From an uncultured Rhizobiaceae group bacterium (lineage in GTDB: Bacteria; Pseudomonadota; Alphaproteobacteria; Rhizobiales; Rhizobiaceae), in contig CALHCF010000009.1 of NCBI GenBank assembly GCA_937930635.1, positions 194,702 to 258,701 of the forward strand: a stretch of 64,000 nt of DNA. Direction: 5' to 3'. Position numbers and translations under genes: made by a program. Under the pieces are notes generated by a model. That model saw nothing but the letters and a program-made list of their open reading frames with translations. It did not search any database and had not been told where the DNA came from. Below, one piece after another: positions 36,295 to 45,736 of the stretch; the first letter of the stretch is position 1; each line of letters begins with the position of its first letter.

Positions 36295-36323
36295 TTGACC
36301 CGCCTCTGCGGCGATTCTAGAGA
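36295..36323 (+). promoter_or_regulatory. Predicted promoter of the iron transporter operon
   Basis: TTGACC (36295-36300), a 17-base spacer and TAGAGA (36318-36323) resemble alphaproteobacterial -35 and -10 elements. The Irr box lies just upstream. Predicted only by consensus. Confidence 0.5.
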
Positions 36324-36402
36324 GACAGGGTATTCGCATTTTGCGAATGCATCCCATATCCACTCCACGGGGCCTTGAACCCCGAAGGTTGAAGGAAAAA
36401 AC

Positions 36403-37461
36403 ATGACATACCCACTGAAAAATGCGGGGCGCATGCTTGCCCTGCTTATCGGGTCGCTGGGAGCGGCCTATACAAGCACTTTTCCTGCGGTTGCCGGTGA
36501 TACCGTCAATATCTATTCCTATCGTCAGCCGGGTCTCCTAAAACCGCTGCTCGATGATTTCACAGCCAAAACGGGCATTAAGACGAAAGTTCTTTTTGCC
36601 AAAAAAGGGCTGGACCAGCGCATCGCCTCGGAAGGTCGCAATTCTCCCGCCGATGTTCTTCTCACCGTCGATATTGGAAGACTGGATGCAGCCAAAGCGC
36701 TCGGGATTACCCAACCGTACTCAAGCGATGGCCTTGCGGCCAATATTCCCGCGCAGTTTCGTGATCCTGACGGTAACTGGTTTGGTCTGACGACGCGCGC
36801 CCGCATCATTTATGCCTCAAAGGAAAGGGTGCAGCAGGACACGATTACCTATGAAGAACTGTCCGATCCAAAATGGAAGGGCCGCATCTGCACCCGCTCC
36901 GGCCAGCACGTCTATTCCGTCGGGTTGTTTGCATCAATGATCGCTCACCTTGGCACAGAAAAGGCCGAAACCTGGCTCACAGGTCTGAAAAACAATCTCG
37001 CTCGAAAGCCCACAGGCAACGACCGGGCACAGGTCAAAGCCATCTATGCCGGTGAATGCGATATTGCTTTGGGCAACACCTATTATATGGGAAAAATGCT
37101 GACCAACGAAAAAGAGCCGGAACAGAAAGAATGGGCCGCTTCCGTAAAACTGATCTTCCCCAACGCTGAGGATCGTGGAACACATGTGAATCTATCTGGT
37201 GTGGTGATGGCCAAACATGCCCCCAATTTGGAAAATGCCAAAAAGCTCATTGATTTTCTGGCTGGAGAAGACGCTCAGAAACTCTATGGCGCTGCTAATT
37301 TTGAGTATCCGCTCAAGCCAGGTGTCGCACCTGACCCGCTGGTTGCTTCCTGGGGCTCTTTGAACCCCGATACTCTGCCGCTTGCCGATATTGCCAAACT
37401 GCGTAAGGCAGCCTCGGAGATGGTGGACCGTGTTGGTTTTGACCAAGGTCCGGATGCCTGA
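36403..37461 (+). CDS. Ferric-iron ABC transporter substrate-binding protein (FutA/FbpA type)
   Basis: Periplasmic iron-binding protein, 352 residues. A signal peptide (LALLIGSLGAAYTSTFPAVAG) precedes the mature start near DTVNIYSYRQPGLL. The pair of tyrosines in GNTYYMGKM and the tyrosine in IYSYRQ match the iron ligands of FutA-like proteins. A Fe3+ ligand is inferred from these and from the Irr box. Its stop overlaps the permease start by eight bases. The start follows AAGGA at good spacing. No ATPase gene is found beside the pair. Confidence 0.92.
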   Translation: MTYPLKNAGRMLALLIGSLGAAYTSTFPAVAGDTVNIYSYRQPGLLKPLLDDFTAKTGIKTKVLFAKKGLDQRIASEGRNSPADVLLTVDIGRLDAAKALGITQPYSSDGLAANIPAQFRDPDGNWFGLTTRARIIYASKERVQQDTITYEELSDPKWKGRICTRSGQHVYSVGLFASMIAHLGTEKAETWLTGLKNNLARKPTGNDRAQVKAIYAGECDIALGNTYYMGKMLTNEKEPEQKEWAASVKLIFPNAEDRGTHVNLSGVVMAKHAPNLENAKKLIDFLAGEDAQKLYGAANFEYPLKPGVAPDPLVASWGSLNPDTLPLADIAKLRKAASEMVDRVGFDQGPDA

Positions 37462-39163
37462 CACCACTCTGTACAGTTCTTATACCTCCAGGCGCAGCGT
37501 ACTTGGTTACGTTGCGCCTTTCGGTTTAGTTGGCCTGCTGGTTGGACTGGCGGTCTTACCAGTTGCCACGCTGATATGGATCGCTCTTGACGGTTCCAGC
37601 GATGTATGGCCGCATCTGTTGAATTATGTCTTGCCTGCAACGATGGTCCAGACACTTATGTTGTTACTGCTGGTTGCTTTTGGCACGACCATAATCGGGG
37701 CCGGTACAGCGTGGTTGGTAACGATTTGCCACTTCCCGATGAAACGGTTTTTCAATTGGGCGCTCGTTCTGCCACTCGCCGTGCCAACCTATATCGCAGC
37801 CTATACCCATGTGGAATTTCTGGACTTCTCCGGACCGGTGCAAAGTCTGATTCGGGAAATTGGCGGTTTTGCCACTTCAAGGGACTATTGGTTCCCCGAT
37901 ATTCGCTCCACCGGCGGGGCGGCGCTTATCTTTTCTCTGGTCCTCTACCCTTACGTTTATCTTACCTGCCGACTGGTATTTTCAATGCAGGGAGCATCGG
38001 CACTGGATGTCTGCCGATCTTTAGGGGCATCTCCTGCGCGAATGTTCTGGCGCGTTGGGTTGCCAATGGCTCGCCCCGCAGTCGCGGCTGGTGTTGCTGT
38101 CGCACTGATGGAGACATTGAACGATATCGGTGCGGTTGAAATTCTTGGTGTGAAAACCCTGACCTATGCAGTGTTTGAAACCTGGCTTAACCGCGACAAT
38201 CTAACCGGTGCCATGCAGTTGGCTATTTTAACTTTGCTTTTGGTTGCTGGTTTGATCTGGCTTGAGCGAATTGCCCGTCGGGGCAGAGGTTACAACGCAT
38301 CTGTCCGCGAACGGCCACCGGCGCAACTGCATCTTACCCCGCTTAAACAGGCACTTGCATTTGCTGCATGTGCGCTACCAATTCTGGGCGGGTTGGGGGC
38401 GCCGTTGTTTATTCTGGGCAGCTACGCGGCACGGCGGATGGAACAACTCAGCGAGCCGGACCTGATCAATGCAATCACCAACAGCCTGACTGTTGCCCTC
38501 CTCTCCGCAGCTCTTGCAACAGCCATCGCTTATGGAGTCTTGCAGTATGCGCGCATTTCAAGGCGCAACGGCATTGCCACGGTTGGGCGGATGGCAAGCC
38601 TTGGATATGCTGTGCCAGGAACCGTGCTTGCCCTTGGTTTGCTGATCGCTGTCGCCGGTTTCGACAACTGGCTGGATGGTGTGATGCAACTCAATTTCGG
38701 CGTATCGACCGGACTGTTGTTGAGTGGATCGATTGTCACACTGATCTATGCATACACATTGCGGTTCCTTGCCATCGCTTATGGAACCATTGAATCGGGG
38801 TTTGCGCGCCTGTCGCACCAGGTGGACTGCGCTGCACGGGCGTTGGGGCGCACACCAATGCAACTGGCGCTTCAGGTTCACACGCCAATTCTGCGCAAAG
38901 CACTGGCCGCTGCATTTTTGCTGGTGTTTGTGGACAGCATGAAAGAACTTTCCGCCACTTTGCTGCTGCGTCCCTTTGATTTCGAGACACTGGCCACAAT
39001 GATCTACGACCGCGCCTCGCAGGCAGCGTTAGAGGAGGCAGCAACTGCGGCATTGTTGATCGTGATTATCGGACTTGTTCCCATGGTGCTGTTGTCCAAC
39101 ATTATCGATGGTCAGCATGGCACAAAAAAAACGCGGACATTGCTGCCCGCGCTTGGAAAATAG
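37454..39163 (+). CDS. Ferric-iron ABC transporter permease (FbpB type, fused two-domain)
   Basis: Inner-membrane permease of 569 residues with two repeats of the BPD domain and about twelve helices, as in FbpB. Two cytoplasmic ATPase-docking loops are visible: LDVCRSLGASPARMFWRVGLPMA in the first half and ALGRTPMQLALQVHTPI in the second. The ATG at 37454 overlaps the stop of the binding protein gene; an upstream ATG at 37382 would run through it. No fbpC-type ATPase follows; the partner must be elsewhere or shared with another system. Followed by a 422-base structured gap. Confidence 0.92.
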   Translation: MPDTTLYSSYTSRRSVLGYVAPFGLVGLLVGLAVLPVATLIWIALDGSSDVWPHLLNYVLPATMVQTLMLLLLVAFGTTIIGAGTAWLVTICHFPMKRFFNWALVLPLAVPTYIAAYTHVEFLDFSGPVQSLIREIGGFATSRDYWFPDIRSTGGAALIFSLVLYPYVYLTCRLVFSMQGASALDVCRSLGASPARMFWRVGLPMARPAVAAGVAVALMETLNDIGAVEILGVKTLTYAVFETWLNRDNLTGAMQLAILTLLLVAGLIWLERIARRGRGYNASVRERPPAQLHLTPLKQALAFAACALPILGGLGAPLFILGSYAARRMEQLSEPDLINAITNSLTVALLSAALATAIAYGVLQYARISRRNGIATVGRMASLGYAVPGTVLALGLLIAVAGFDNWLDGVMQLNFGVSTGLLLSGSIVTLIYAYTLRFLAIAYGTIESGFARLSHQVDCAARALGRTPMQLALQVHTPILRKALAAAFLLVFVDSMKELSATLLLRPFDFETLATMIYDRASQAALEEAATAALLIVIIGLVPMVLLSNIIDGQHGTKKTRTLLPALGK

Positions 39164-39211
39164 TTAAGAGGCTGTCAGGTCGTAGGATCGTATCTCGTCA
39201 ATTTGATTGAT

Positions 39212-39243
39212 CGGGTAGAGAAAGGTTGAACCTAGACTACCCG
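39212..39243. repeat. Nested inverted repeat 1 in the asmA upstream gap
   Basis: CGGGTAG (39212-39218) pairs with CTACCCG (39237-39243); inside lies a second dyad AGGTT-G-AACCT (39223-39233), with AGA on both sides of it. The two stack into one extended stem with a symmetric internal loop. No T tract follows. Confidence 0.6.
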
Positions 39244-39313
39244 GTCTGTGAGGTCACTTTGGGCTGTAACAATTAAACACTGATTTCCAAATGTGTTAAA
39301 ATTTTAGCAATCG

Positions 39314-39330
39314 TGACCCGATGTGGGTCA
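39314..39330. repeat. Inverted repeat 2 in the asmA upstream gap
   Basis: TGACCC (39314-39319) and GGGTCA (39325-39330) pair perfectly with a 5-base loop. The right arm shares its last two bases with the next, longer hairpin, so the two stems compete. Confidence 0.5.
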
Positions 39331-39364
39331 GGGTAAATATCTCATTTGGAAAATATTTACCCTG
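39329..39364. repeat. 12-bp inverted repeat 3 in the asmA upstream gap
   Basis: CAGGGTAAATAT (39329-39340) and its exact reverse complement (39353-39364) are separated by a 12-base loop; TTTGTT follows. It could act as a weak terminator of the iron operon or as an operator. Confidence 0.65.
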
Positions 39365-39585
39365 TTTGTTAGGGTTGCTGGACAGGCCCGGCCAAAACAG
39401 GGCTTTCGACGGACAATGATTAACCATCAGCTTTTTTGACACCAGGCGAAATGGGTGATTGGTGCAAAAAAGCCTAATTCCGCCACAATGCGGTTCTCAA
39501 ACCAGTATCAAGGCCTTAACATCAAAACGTCGCTCGGGGCGGCGTGCCGGGCAACCGGCTTTCTTGGTGGGGACATTGTTAGGCA

Positions 39586-41424
39586 ATGAGACGTTTTGCA
39601 AAAATTGCAATTGCGCTGGCCGTTCTGGTGGCCATTGTCACTATTGGTACGCCCCGATTCCTTTCAAGTGACCTGGTCAAACAAAAAGTCGCAGACCAGC
39701 TGTCCGCTTTAACGGGCCGCACAGTTTCACTCAACGGCAGCAGTTCGGTATCGCTCAGCCCCTATCTGGGGGTTGCCTATGACAACGTGACGTTCGGTCC
39801 TGATATTGCCGGCGGCGATGACGCCTCACCCAACTTCATCTCCATGGACAAAATGCGGGCCAGACTGGGAAAAATCTCAGCGCTTTGGGGCGACGCAAAA
39901 TTGACCGAGGTTACGCTCGTGCGTCCTCGGATCAACCTGCGTATCGATGAAAACGGCGAACCGAACTGGCTGGTTAAAAGTGGGCCGCTCGCGCAACGCC
40001 TTTCACTTGAACCGGGAGAAGCCCCCTCTGCCCTCTCCCTGGGCACCATTGTCATCGAAGATGGCATTGTCGACATAGCAGATGCCCGGTCTGGAACGAC
40101 AACCAGCGTTACTGGTTTAAACGGCGAAATTTCATGGGCCGATATTGACGCTTCCGGCTCCGCCCAACTCACAGCAGTATGGCGTGGCGAAGTGGTCAAG
40201 CTGGATGCGCAGGCTCAGTCACCATTCGAGTTGATGCGGGGCGGAAAGTCCGATCTGACCGCAAGCCTGACCGCAAAACCTTTAACAGCGACCTTTAAAG
40301 GTTCTGTTGACACGCAGCAAAAGACAACCGCGAATGGCCAGTTCAACAGCACGTCCCCCTCACTGCGGCGTCTTTCTGAGTGGTTGGGGCGCTCTCTGCC
40401 CGCTTTTGAAAGCGTTGGCAGCACATCCCTGTCGGGCCAGGTAGTTGCGACACCGGGCAATATGGAATTTTCAGAAGCGCGGGTAAAACTGGATGAGCAT
40501 TCAGGCACCGGGCGTCTGCAAATTGCGGTTGATGAAAATGAAGCACTTTCGGTCAACGGCACGTTGGCCTTTGAAACCCTAAGACTTCCAAGCCTTCTGG
40601 ACCTTGCCACAGCAACAAGTCAAAGCCAGACTGACGGCACCAAAAACGATAGTGTCCTTGATTTTTCATTTCTGAGTGGTCTGACCCTCGATCTCCGGCT
40701 CTCGGCAGAACTGGTGGTCAGTGAGCCATTTCAACTCAGCAATCTGGCCGCATCCGCCATTGTTCGCGAAGGCAACGCCATTTTTGACATCGGTCAGGCC
40801 AACGGACTTGACGGGACATTGTCAGGGTCCATCGCCTTGCGCAGCAATGAAGACAGACCATCAGTTGCCACCGATCTTGTTCTGACGGATATTGATCTGG
40901 AGGAATTCTCAAGCCTCTACGGAACGAGTATTTTTTCTCTCTCCGGCCGCGGCAACGCCGAGTTCAAACTCAAGACCACCGGCTTCCATCCCAAGCAGGA
41001 ACTACTCCATCTCAATGGTGAGGGCGAGGTCACGTCAGCTAATGGGACGCTGCATGGCATTGACCTTGCAAAAATTGTCGACTTTGAAGACAAAAAGGAA
41101 GATGCATCATCTGATTTCAGCGGCACCACCGACTATCAGAAACTCAGGATCGGTGTTTTTATTTCCAATGGTATCGCGTTTATGCGCAACAGCCAGCTTG
41201 AGGGCGACAATCTGGTTGCCCGCCTGAGTGGGCGCAGTGACCTGGCACGGCGCAGTCTGGCTCTGCGCGGACAGATACGACGGGCTGAGGAAGAAAATCC
41301 TGCGACAACCGTGCCATTTCTTATTGGTGGCGTCGCTTCGGCGCCCCTGTTTGTCCCTTTGTCCGGGCTGGGACCGAAAAAGGGAACATCTGAACCCGCA
41401 GAAGATGAAGTGCCAAGCCAGTAA
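39586..41424 (+). CDS. AsmA family protein
   Basis: Large envelope protein anchored to the inner membrane by one N-terminal helix (AKIAIALAVLVAIVTIGTPRFL), with the rest in the periplasm (612 residues). AsmA-like proteins form long beta-taco tubes that help move lipids to the outer membrane. Two AsmA regions are recognisable (about 30-230 with LSALTGRTVSLNGSSSVSLSPYLGVAYDNV, and about 400-560). The C-terminal part is a charged, Pro/Glu-rich tail. RBS before ATG is unclear; the long region upstream may matter for control. Convergent with the adenylate cyclase gene. Confidence 0.88.
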   Translation: MRRFAKIAIALAVLVAIVTIGTPRFLSSDLVKQKVADQLSALTGRTVSLNGSSSVSLSPYLGVAYDNVTFGPDIAGGDDASPNFISMDKMRARLGKISALWGDAKLTEVTLVRPRINLRIDENGEPNWLVKSGPLAQRLSLEPGEAPSALSLGTIVIEDGIVDIADARSGTTTSVTGLNGEISWADIDASGSAQLTAVWRGEVVKLDAQAQSPFELMRGGKSDLTASLTAKPLTATFKGSVDTQQKTTANGQFNSTSPSLRRLSEWLGRSLPAFESVGSTSLSGQVVATPGNMEFSEARVKLDEHSGTGRLQIAVDENEALSVNGTLAFETLRLPSLLDLATATSQSQTDGTKNDSVLDFSFLSGLTLDLRLSAELVVSEPFQLSNLAASAIVREGNAIFDIGQANGLDGTLSGSIALRSNEDRPSVATDLVLTDIDLEEFSSLYGTSIFSLSGRGNAEFKLKTTGFHPKQELLHLNGEGEVTSANGTLHGIDLAKIVDFEDKKEDASSDFSGTTDYQKLRIGVFISNGIAFMRNSQLEGDNLVARLSGRSDLARRSLALRGQIRRAEEENPATTVPFLIGGVASAPLFVPLSGLGPKKGTSEPAEDEVPSQ

Positions 41425-41441
41425 GCCAATCAGAGGCGGGC

Positions 41442-42722
41442 TTAATGTGTCATCTGATTTCTGGCCGACAGATCGGTATCTTCAAGCATCTTCGATGGTT
41501 TTTCTGTGGGTTGATCAGCGCTTTGCTTCAACCTGAAAAGCTCTCTCTTGTGTGCCACTCCGGCCAATTGCTGTTCCCCCACAGATACCCAGTTTTCCGG
41601 GTCCTGGGCGGCAATTTCTTGAGTCACAAGCGCCTTGGCTTCAAGAACCTTGGTCAAGGCCTCAATGCGTTCAACTTCATTGATATTTGGCCCGATAACA
41701 GAAAACGCGAGGCGTGATGCCACGCCTATATTGCCAAACATGAAGGTGCCAACATTGATACCGAGACCAAAATCAATAGTGACCTTCCCGGCCTTCTCGC
41801 GATTCTCATTGACCTCAGCCAGCAGTTCAAGTGCCTTCTCCATGGCCATCGTCGCGCACTGGATGGCCTGAGTTTTCCCGCTTTCCTCTGCGAAAGGGAA
41901 TATCGCCAATACGGCATCTCCAATGAAGTCCAGCACCTCCCCGCCAAACTCGATTGCCGGGCCGGCTGTGCAACTGAAATAATCGTTGAGCAATTCGAGA
42001 AAATCGGCAGGAAGCATCGTGTCGGCAAGCGCGGTTGAGCGGCGCATGTCTGCGTACCAGACAACGGCTTTTGTCTCATTGCCATCGCCCAGCTTGATGG
42101 CGCCTTCGAGAACCTGCGACCCCGCGTAGCCTCCCAGATAGGTTTCAGCAATGTTGCGGGAAATCCGCCGTTGAACAGCCGTCTTGCACGCTGCTGCAAA
42201 CCGTCGCTGGATGGTGCTGAGCGCCGCAATATCATCATCGGAAAAACCGCCGGGACGATCAGAGGACCACGTCACCAGAAGACCGCTCTCCTGCTGCGTG
42301 TTTCGTACCTTGGACATGGAAAACGATGTTGCAATTAGCAGGTAGTCGGTATGGCCCTGTTCAACGAGGTCTTCCAGGATTGGAAAGTCGAGCATCTTGT
42401 TGGGGCCATCAAGATTGCGCCGCAGCATGTCGAGACCGTTTTCCAATGCGTAGAACATGGGGCTTCGCCGCCATTCATCCGACGCTTCCTCCTGATGGCG
42501 AAACTGCTCAAATTCAATCTCGGCATCCTTTCGCCACAAAATCGTTTCGGCCTGAAAAAGCGGATGCAGTGTCGGCCATGTCAAACGCGCACGACTAAGA
42601 GGTACACCAACCCCATAGAGCCGGGCGCAAACCTGCTGAAACATGTCGATGATATCGGGCTCGGAGAGAACCTGGTCTATCAGCCATTCACCAATATCGT
42701 TAATTAGGGTTTCACGGCTCAT
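41442..42722 (-). CDS. Class III adenylate cyclase with N-terminal regulatory domain
   Basis: Predicted to make cAMP. 426 residues from the ATG at 42722, with GAGG nine bases upstream; an in-frame start 57 bases earlier is less likely. About 200 N-terminal residues of unknown type precede the cyclase domain (about 215-385), in which the first metal aspartate lies in WYADMRRSTALAD and the second in FIGDAVLAIFP; GLGINVGTFMFGNIG is the glycine-rich segment. It is 67 bases behind potI on the same strand and could belong to the putrescine operon. Rhizobial genomes carry many such cyclases. Confidence 0.88.
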   Translation of the reverse strand: MSRETLINDIGEWLIDQVLSEPDIIDMFQQVCARLYGVGVPLSRARLTWPTLHPLFQAETILWRKDAEIEFEQFRHQEEASDEWRRSPMFYALENGLDMLRRNLDGPNKMLDFPILEDLVEQGHTDYLLIATSFSMSKVRNTQQESGLLVTWSSDRPGGFSDDDIAALSTIQRRFAAACKTAVQRRISRNIAETYLGGYAGSQVLEGAIKLGDGNETKAVVWYADMRRSTALADTMLPADFLELLNDYFSCTAGPAIEFGGEVLDFIGDAVLAIFPFAEESGKTQAIQCATMAMEKALELLAEVNENREKAGKVTIDFGLGINVGTFMFGNIGVASRLAFSVIGPNINEVERIEALTKVLEAKALVTQEIAAQDPENWVSVGEQQLAGVAHKRELFRLKQSADQPTEKPSKMLEDTDLSARNQMTH

Positions 42723-42789
42723 CAATATGCCTCGGATGCTGTATTTTCGGTATGTCGTGCGTCCGGGCGGCAATTTCAACCACCAGGGC

Positions 42790-43608
42790 TTATCCTCTTG
42801 CCGCCAGTTGTTCAGCGCGCATACGCCGCACGTCCCGCCGCTTCATGGTAACGGACGCGATGATAACACCGCTTGCCACCAATCCTACCAGAATAGTGCA
42901 GACCGCATTGATCTCGGGGGTTACGCCCAAACGTACCTGACTGAAAATCTTCATCGGCAGCGTTGTGGCTCCCGGCCCTGAATTGAACTGAGCAATAACC
43001 AGATCATCAAGCGAAAGCGTGAAGGCAAGCATCCAACCGGCAAGAACAGCCGGAGCAATGATTGGCAGAGTGACCGAAAAAAACGCGCGTATTGGAGTGG
43101 CGCCGAGGTCAAGCGCAGCTTCTTCCAGAGAACGGTCAAGACCGGCCAGCCGCGACTGAACCACCACCGCAACGAAACACATGGAAAAAGTGATATGAGC
43201 CATGATCACTGTTTCAATGCCCCTATCCACATTCATGGCGACAAATAACAGGAGAAGCGACAACCCGGTAATCACCTCCGGCATGACCAGTGGGGCATAG
43301 ACCATTCCGGAAAACAGGAAACGTCCGCGAAACCGGGTGAATTTGGCAAGAGCCAGTGCGGCAAGCGTACCCAATATTGTGGCGGCAGTAGCGGAGACTA
43401 ATGCCACCCGCAGTGTCACCCATGCCGCACTCACAAGTGCCTCATTTGCAAAAGCTGCTGCATACCATTTGACCGAGAAACCAGCCCAGACGGTCACCAG
43501 TTTCGATTCATTGAAGGAATAAATGATGAGCAGAAGAATAGGGATATAAAGGAAGGCAAAACCGGCAACAACGGAAGTGACATTGAAGGGTGACCAGGCG
43601 CGGTTCAT
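42790..43608 (-). CDS. potI: Putrescine/spermidine ABC permease, PotI/PotC type
   Basis: Second inner-membrane permease of the importer, 272 residues with six helices. The ATPase-contact loop EEAALDLGATPIRAFFSVTLP is clear. Its start overlaps the potH stop by four bases. Together with PotH it forms the channel for the substrate brought by PotF. The last gene of the transport set, followed 67 bases later by a class III cyclase. Confidence 0.92.
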   Translation of the reverse strand: MNRAWSPFNVTSVVAGFAFLYIPILLLIIYSFNESKLVTVWAGFSVKWYAAAFANEALVSAAWVTLRVALVSATAATILGTLAALALAKFTRFRGRFLFSGMVYAPLVMPEVITGLSLLLLFVAMNVDRGIETVIMAHITFSMCFVAVVVQSRLAGLDRSLEEAALDLGATPIRAFFSVTLPIIAPAVLAGWMLAFTLSLDDLVIAQFNSGPGATTLPMKIFSQVRLGVTPEINAVCTILVGLVASGVIIASVTMKRRDVRRMRAEQLAARG

Positions 43609-44516
43609 GACGCGGCCTCTCTGCTGCGCGCCTCACTTCGCTGGAAAAGCATGATCGGCACCACCAGAATGAGCAGCAAGATCACCGCCACCGCTGAGGA
43701 AACCGGCCAGTCGCGATTGAGGAAAAATTCGTCAAACAGTGTGCGACCGATCATCAGCGTATCAGCCCCACCAAGCAATGACGGGATAACAAACTCACCC
43801 ACAACAGGTATGAAAACGAGAAAACAACCAGCCAGCACGCCCGGTAAGGACAGAGGCCAGGTAATTTTCCAAAAGGCCTGAGTGCGCGTACAGCCAAGAT
43901 CACTTGCTGCCTCCAGCAGTGTCAGGTCTTGACGCTCAAGATTTGCGTAGAGAGGCAACACCATAAAAGGCAGATAGGAATACACGATGCCAACATAGAC
44001 TGCGGTGGTTGTGTTGAGGATTGTCAGCGGTTCGGTAATGACATGAGCCCACAGAAGAAACTGGTTGAGCAGACCTTCTTTCTTGAGAATGCCAATCCAC
44101 GCATAGACCCGAATAAGAAACGAGGTCCAAAAGGGCAGGATAACCAGCATCAGCAACAAGGGACGCAGCGTGCGCGGTGCCCGCGCCATACCATAGGCAA
44201 GCGGATAACCGATCAGCAGAGCCAGAAAAGTCGACACAAATGCTATCCAGACACTGGACAGGTAACTGCGCCAATAAAGAGAATCTTGTGTGATGAAAAC
44301 ATAATTTTCCAGCGAGAAACGCTTTATGTCGGCCCACCAGCCTGCTGGTCCCTCCGCCAATGTCAGTACCGGATTATAGGGCGGGATTGAAATCGCCGGT
44401 TCCGACAAAGACAGTTTTGCAACCATGACAAAGGGAGCAAGGAAGAAGATCAGCAACCACAGATAGGGAAGCCATATGACGGATCGGGAAACCACTCCAT
44501 TCCAAACGGCTTTCAT
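43605..44516 (-). CDS. potH: Putrescine/spermidine ABC permease, PotH/PotB type
   Basis: First inner-membrane permease of the importer, 303 residues with six helices. The ATPase-docking loop LLEAASDLGCTRTQAFWKITWPLS is typical. It overlaps potG upstream and potI downstream by four bases each. Putrescine rather than spermidine is preferred because of PotF-like SBP and the puu genes nearby. Confidence 0.93.
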   Translation of the reverse strand: MKAVWNGVVSRSVIWLPYLWLLIFFLAPFVMVAKLSLSEPAISIPPYNPVLTLAEGPAGWWADIKRFSLENYVFITQDSLYWRSYLSSVWIAFVSTFLALLIGYPLAYGMARAPRTLRPLLLMLVILPFWTSFLIRVYAWIGILKKEGLLNQFLLWAHVITEPLTILNTTTAVYVGIVYSYLPFMVLPLYANLERQDLTLLEAASDLGCTRTQAFWKITWPLSLPGVLAGCFLVFIPVVGEFVIPSLLGGADTLMIGRTLFDEFFLNRDWPVSSAVAVILLLILVVPIMLFQRSEARSREAAS

Positions 44517-45655
44517 GCGGACAGCACCATTGCCGCGTCCGGTGCACAGCTCAGCCAGACCCGGTCCTCCCAGGTGATGGGGTTGTCGACATCGACCCTT
44601 GTGTTGAGAACCGATGCTTTGACAAAGATACCATTGTCCAGCTTCACCCTGTATGCGGTCTGATCGCCCAGATAGGCGATATCCCAGACCTCACCGAAGA
44701 ACAGATTATCTCCTGAAGCCGGTTTGGTCCGCGAAATCTCCAGTTTCTCGGGTCGTACGGCAAACCACACCACATCTCCCTTTGTGGCAGAAACGTCACC
44801 GACGGTTTTCAGCGTGCCGCCCTGCGATGTTTCCAGCGAGACGGTGCCTTTGGTCGTGCCTGCAAAGGTGGCTTCGACGAGATTGATGTCACCCAGGAAG
44901 TCCGCCACATAGCGGCTTTGAGGCCGTTCATAAATCTCAGTTGGGGGAGCAGTCTGGACTATACGACCATGGTCCATGACCGCGATCCGATCTGCCACCG
45001 TCATCGCTTCCTGCTGGTCATGGGTCACAATCATGAAGGTGATGCCAAGGTTTTCTTGTAGATCGACCAGTTCAAACTGCGTTTCCTCCCGCAATTTTCG
45101 ATCCAGAGCACCCAGCGGCTCATCCAGCAAAAGGACTTTTGGCTGCTTGGCAAGGGAACGCGCCAGCGCCACCCTTTGCCGCTGACCACCGGAAAGCTGA
45201 TCAGGTTTGCGTTTGGCGAATGCTTCCATCTTGACCAGTTCGAGCATCTTCGACACCCGCGCAGCAATATCAGCCTTGGCCATGCCTTCCTGTTTCAAAC
45301 CAAAGGCGATGTTCTTTTCGACCGACATATGAGGAAACAGTGCGTAGGACTGGAACATCATGTTGACGGGTCGGCGGTAGGGCGGAACACCGACAAGATC
45401 GTTTCCCGCCAGCAAAACGGACCCGGCTGACACCTCTTCAAACCCGGCGAGCATACGCATCAAAGTGGTTTTGCCGCAGCCGGAAGGGCCAAGCAGAGCA
45501 AAAAACTCCCGCTCGAAGATCTTCAGCGAAAGATCATTGACCGCTGTTACCGCACCATAGCGCTTGGTGACATTGCGAAACTCAATAAAGGGCGTCGCAT
45601 CAATGTCATCCCATGGCTGGAAGGAACGACGAAAGGAAGCGACCTGTTTGTTCAT
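44513..45655 (-). CDS. potG: Putrescine/spermidine ABC ATPase, PotG/PotA type
   Basis: ATPase that drives polyamine import. 380 residues from ATG 45655, chosen over one 33 bases earlier for a better fit to homologues. Walker A GPSGCGKTT, signature LSGGQRQRVALARSL, Walker B LLLDEPLGALD and the H-loop VTHDQQEAM are complete; the C-terminal TOBE domain lies at about 300-375. It starts 81 bases after the potF stop. No terminator lies between them. Confidence 0.94.
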   Translation of the reverse strand: MNKQVASFRRSFQPWDDIDATPFIEFRNVTKRYGAVTAVNDLSLKIFEREFFALLGPSGCGKTTLMRMLAGFEEVSAGSVLLAGNDLVGVPPYRRPVNMMFQSYALFPHMSVEKNIAFGLKQEGMAKADIAARVSKMLELVKMEAFAKRKPDQLSGGQRQRVALARSLAKQPKVLLLDEPLGALDRKLREETQFELVDLQENLGITFMIVTHDQQEAMTVADRIAVMDHGRIVQTAPPTEIYERPQSRYVADFLGDINLVEATFAGTTKGTVSLETSQGGTLKTVGDVSATKGDVVWFAVRPEKLEISRTKPASGDNLFFGEVWDIAYLGDQTAYRVKLDNGIFVKASVLNTRVDVDNPITWEDRVWLSCAPDAAMVLSA

Positions 45656-45736
45656 AACGCAAAACTCAAAAGCAAAGAGGTCGCACACAACATCGCGGCT
45701 GCGAGCGACCTCATTAGCTTGTCCAACCCAACGACC

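Larger units (their letters stand above)
39164..39585. other. Structured intergenic region before asmA
   Basis: 422 bases with no convincing ORF but at least three inverted repeats, reported separately below (39212-39243, 39314-39330, 39329-39364). AT-rich in the middle. It could hold the permease terminator, an asmA leader or a small RNA. Confidence 0.5.

Noticed and set aside
36368-36384. Hairpin CGGGG/CCCCG just before the ribosome site of the iron-binding protein gene as a translational switch
   Set aside because: Only five pairs; too short to claim regulation.
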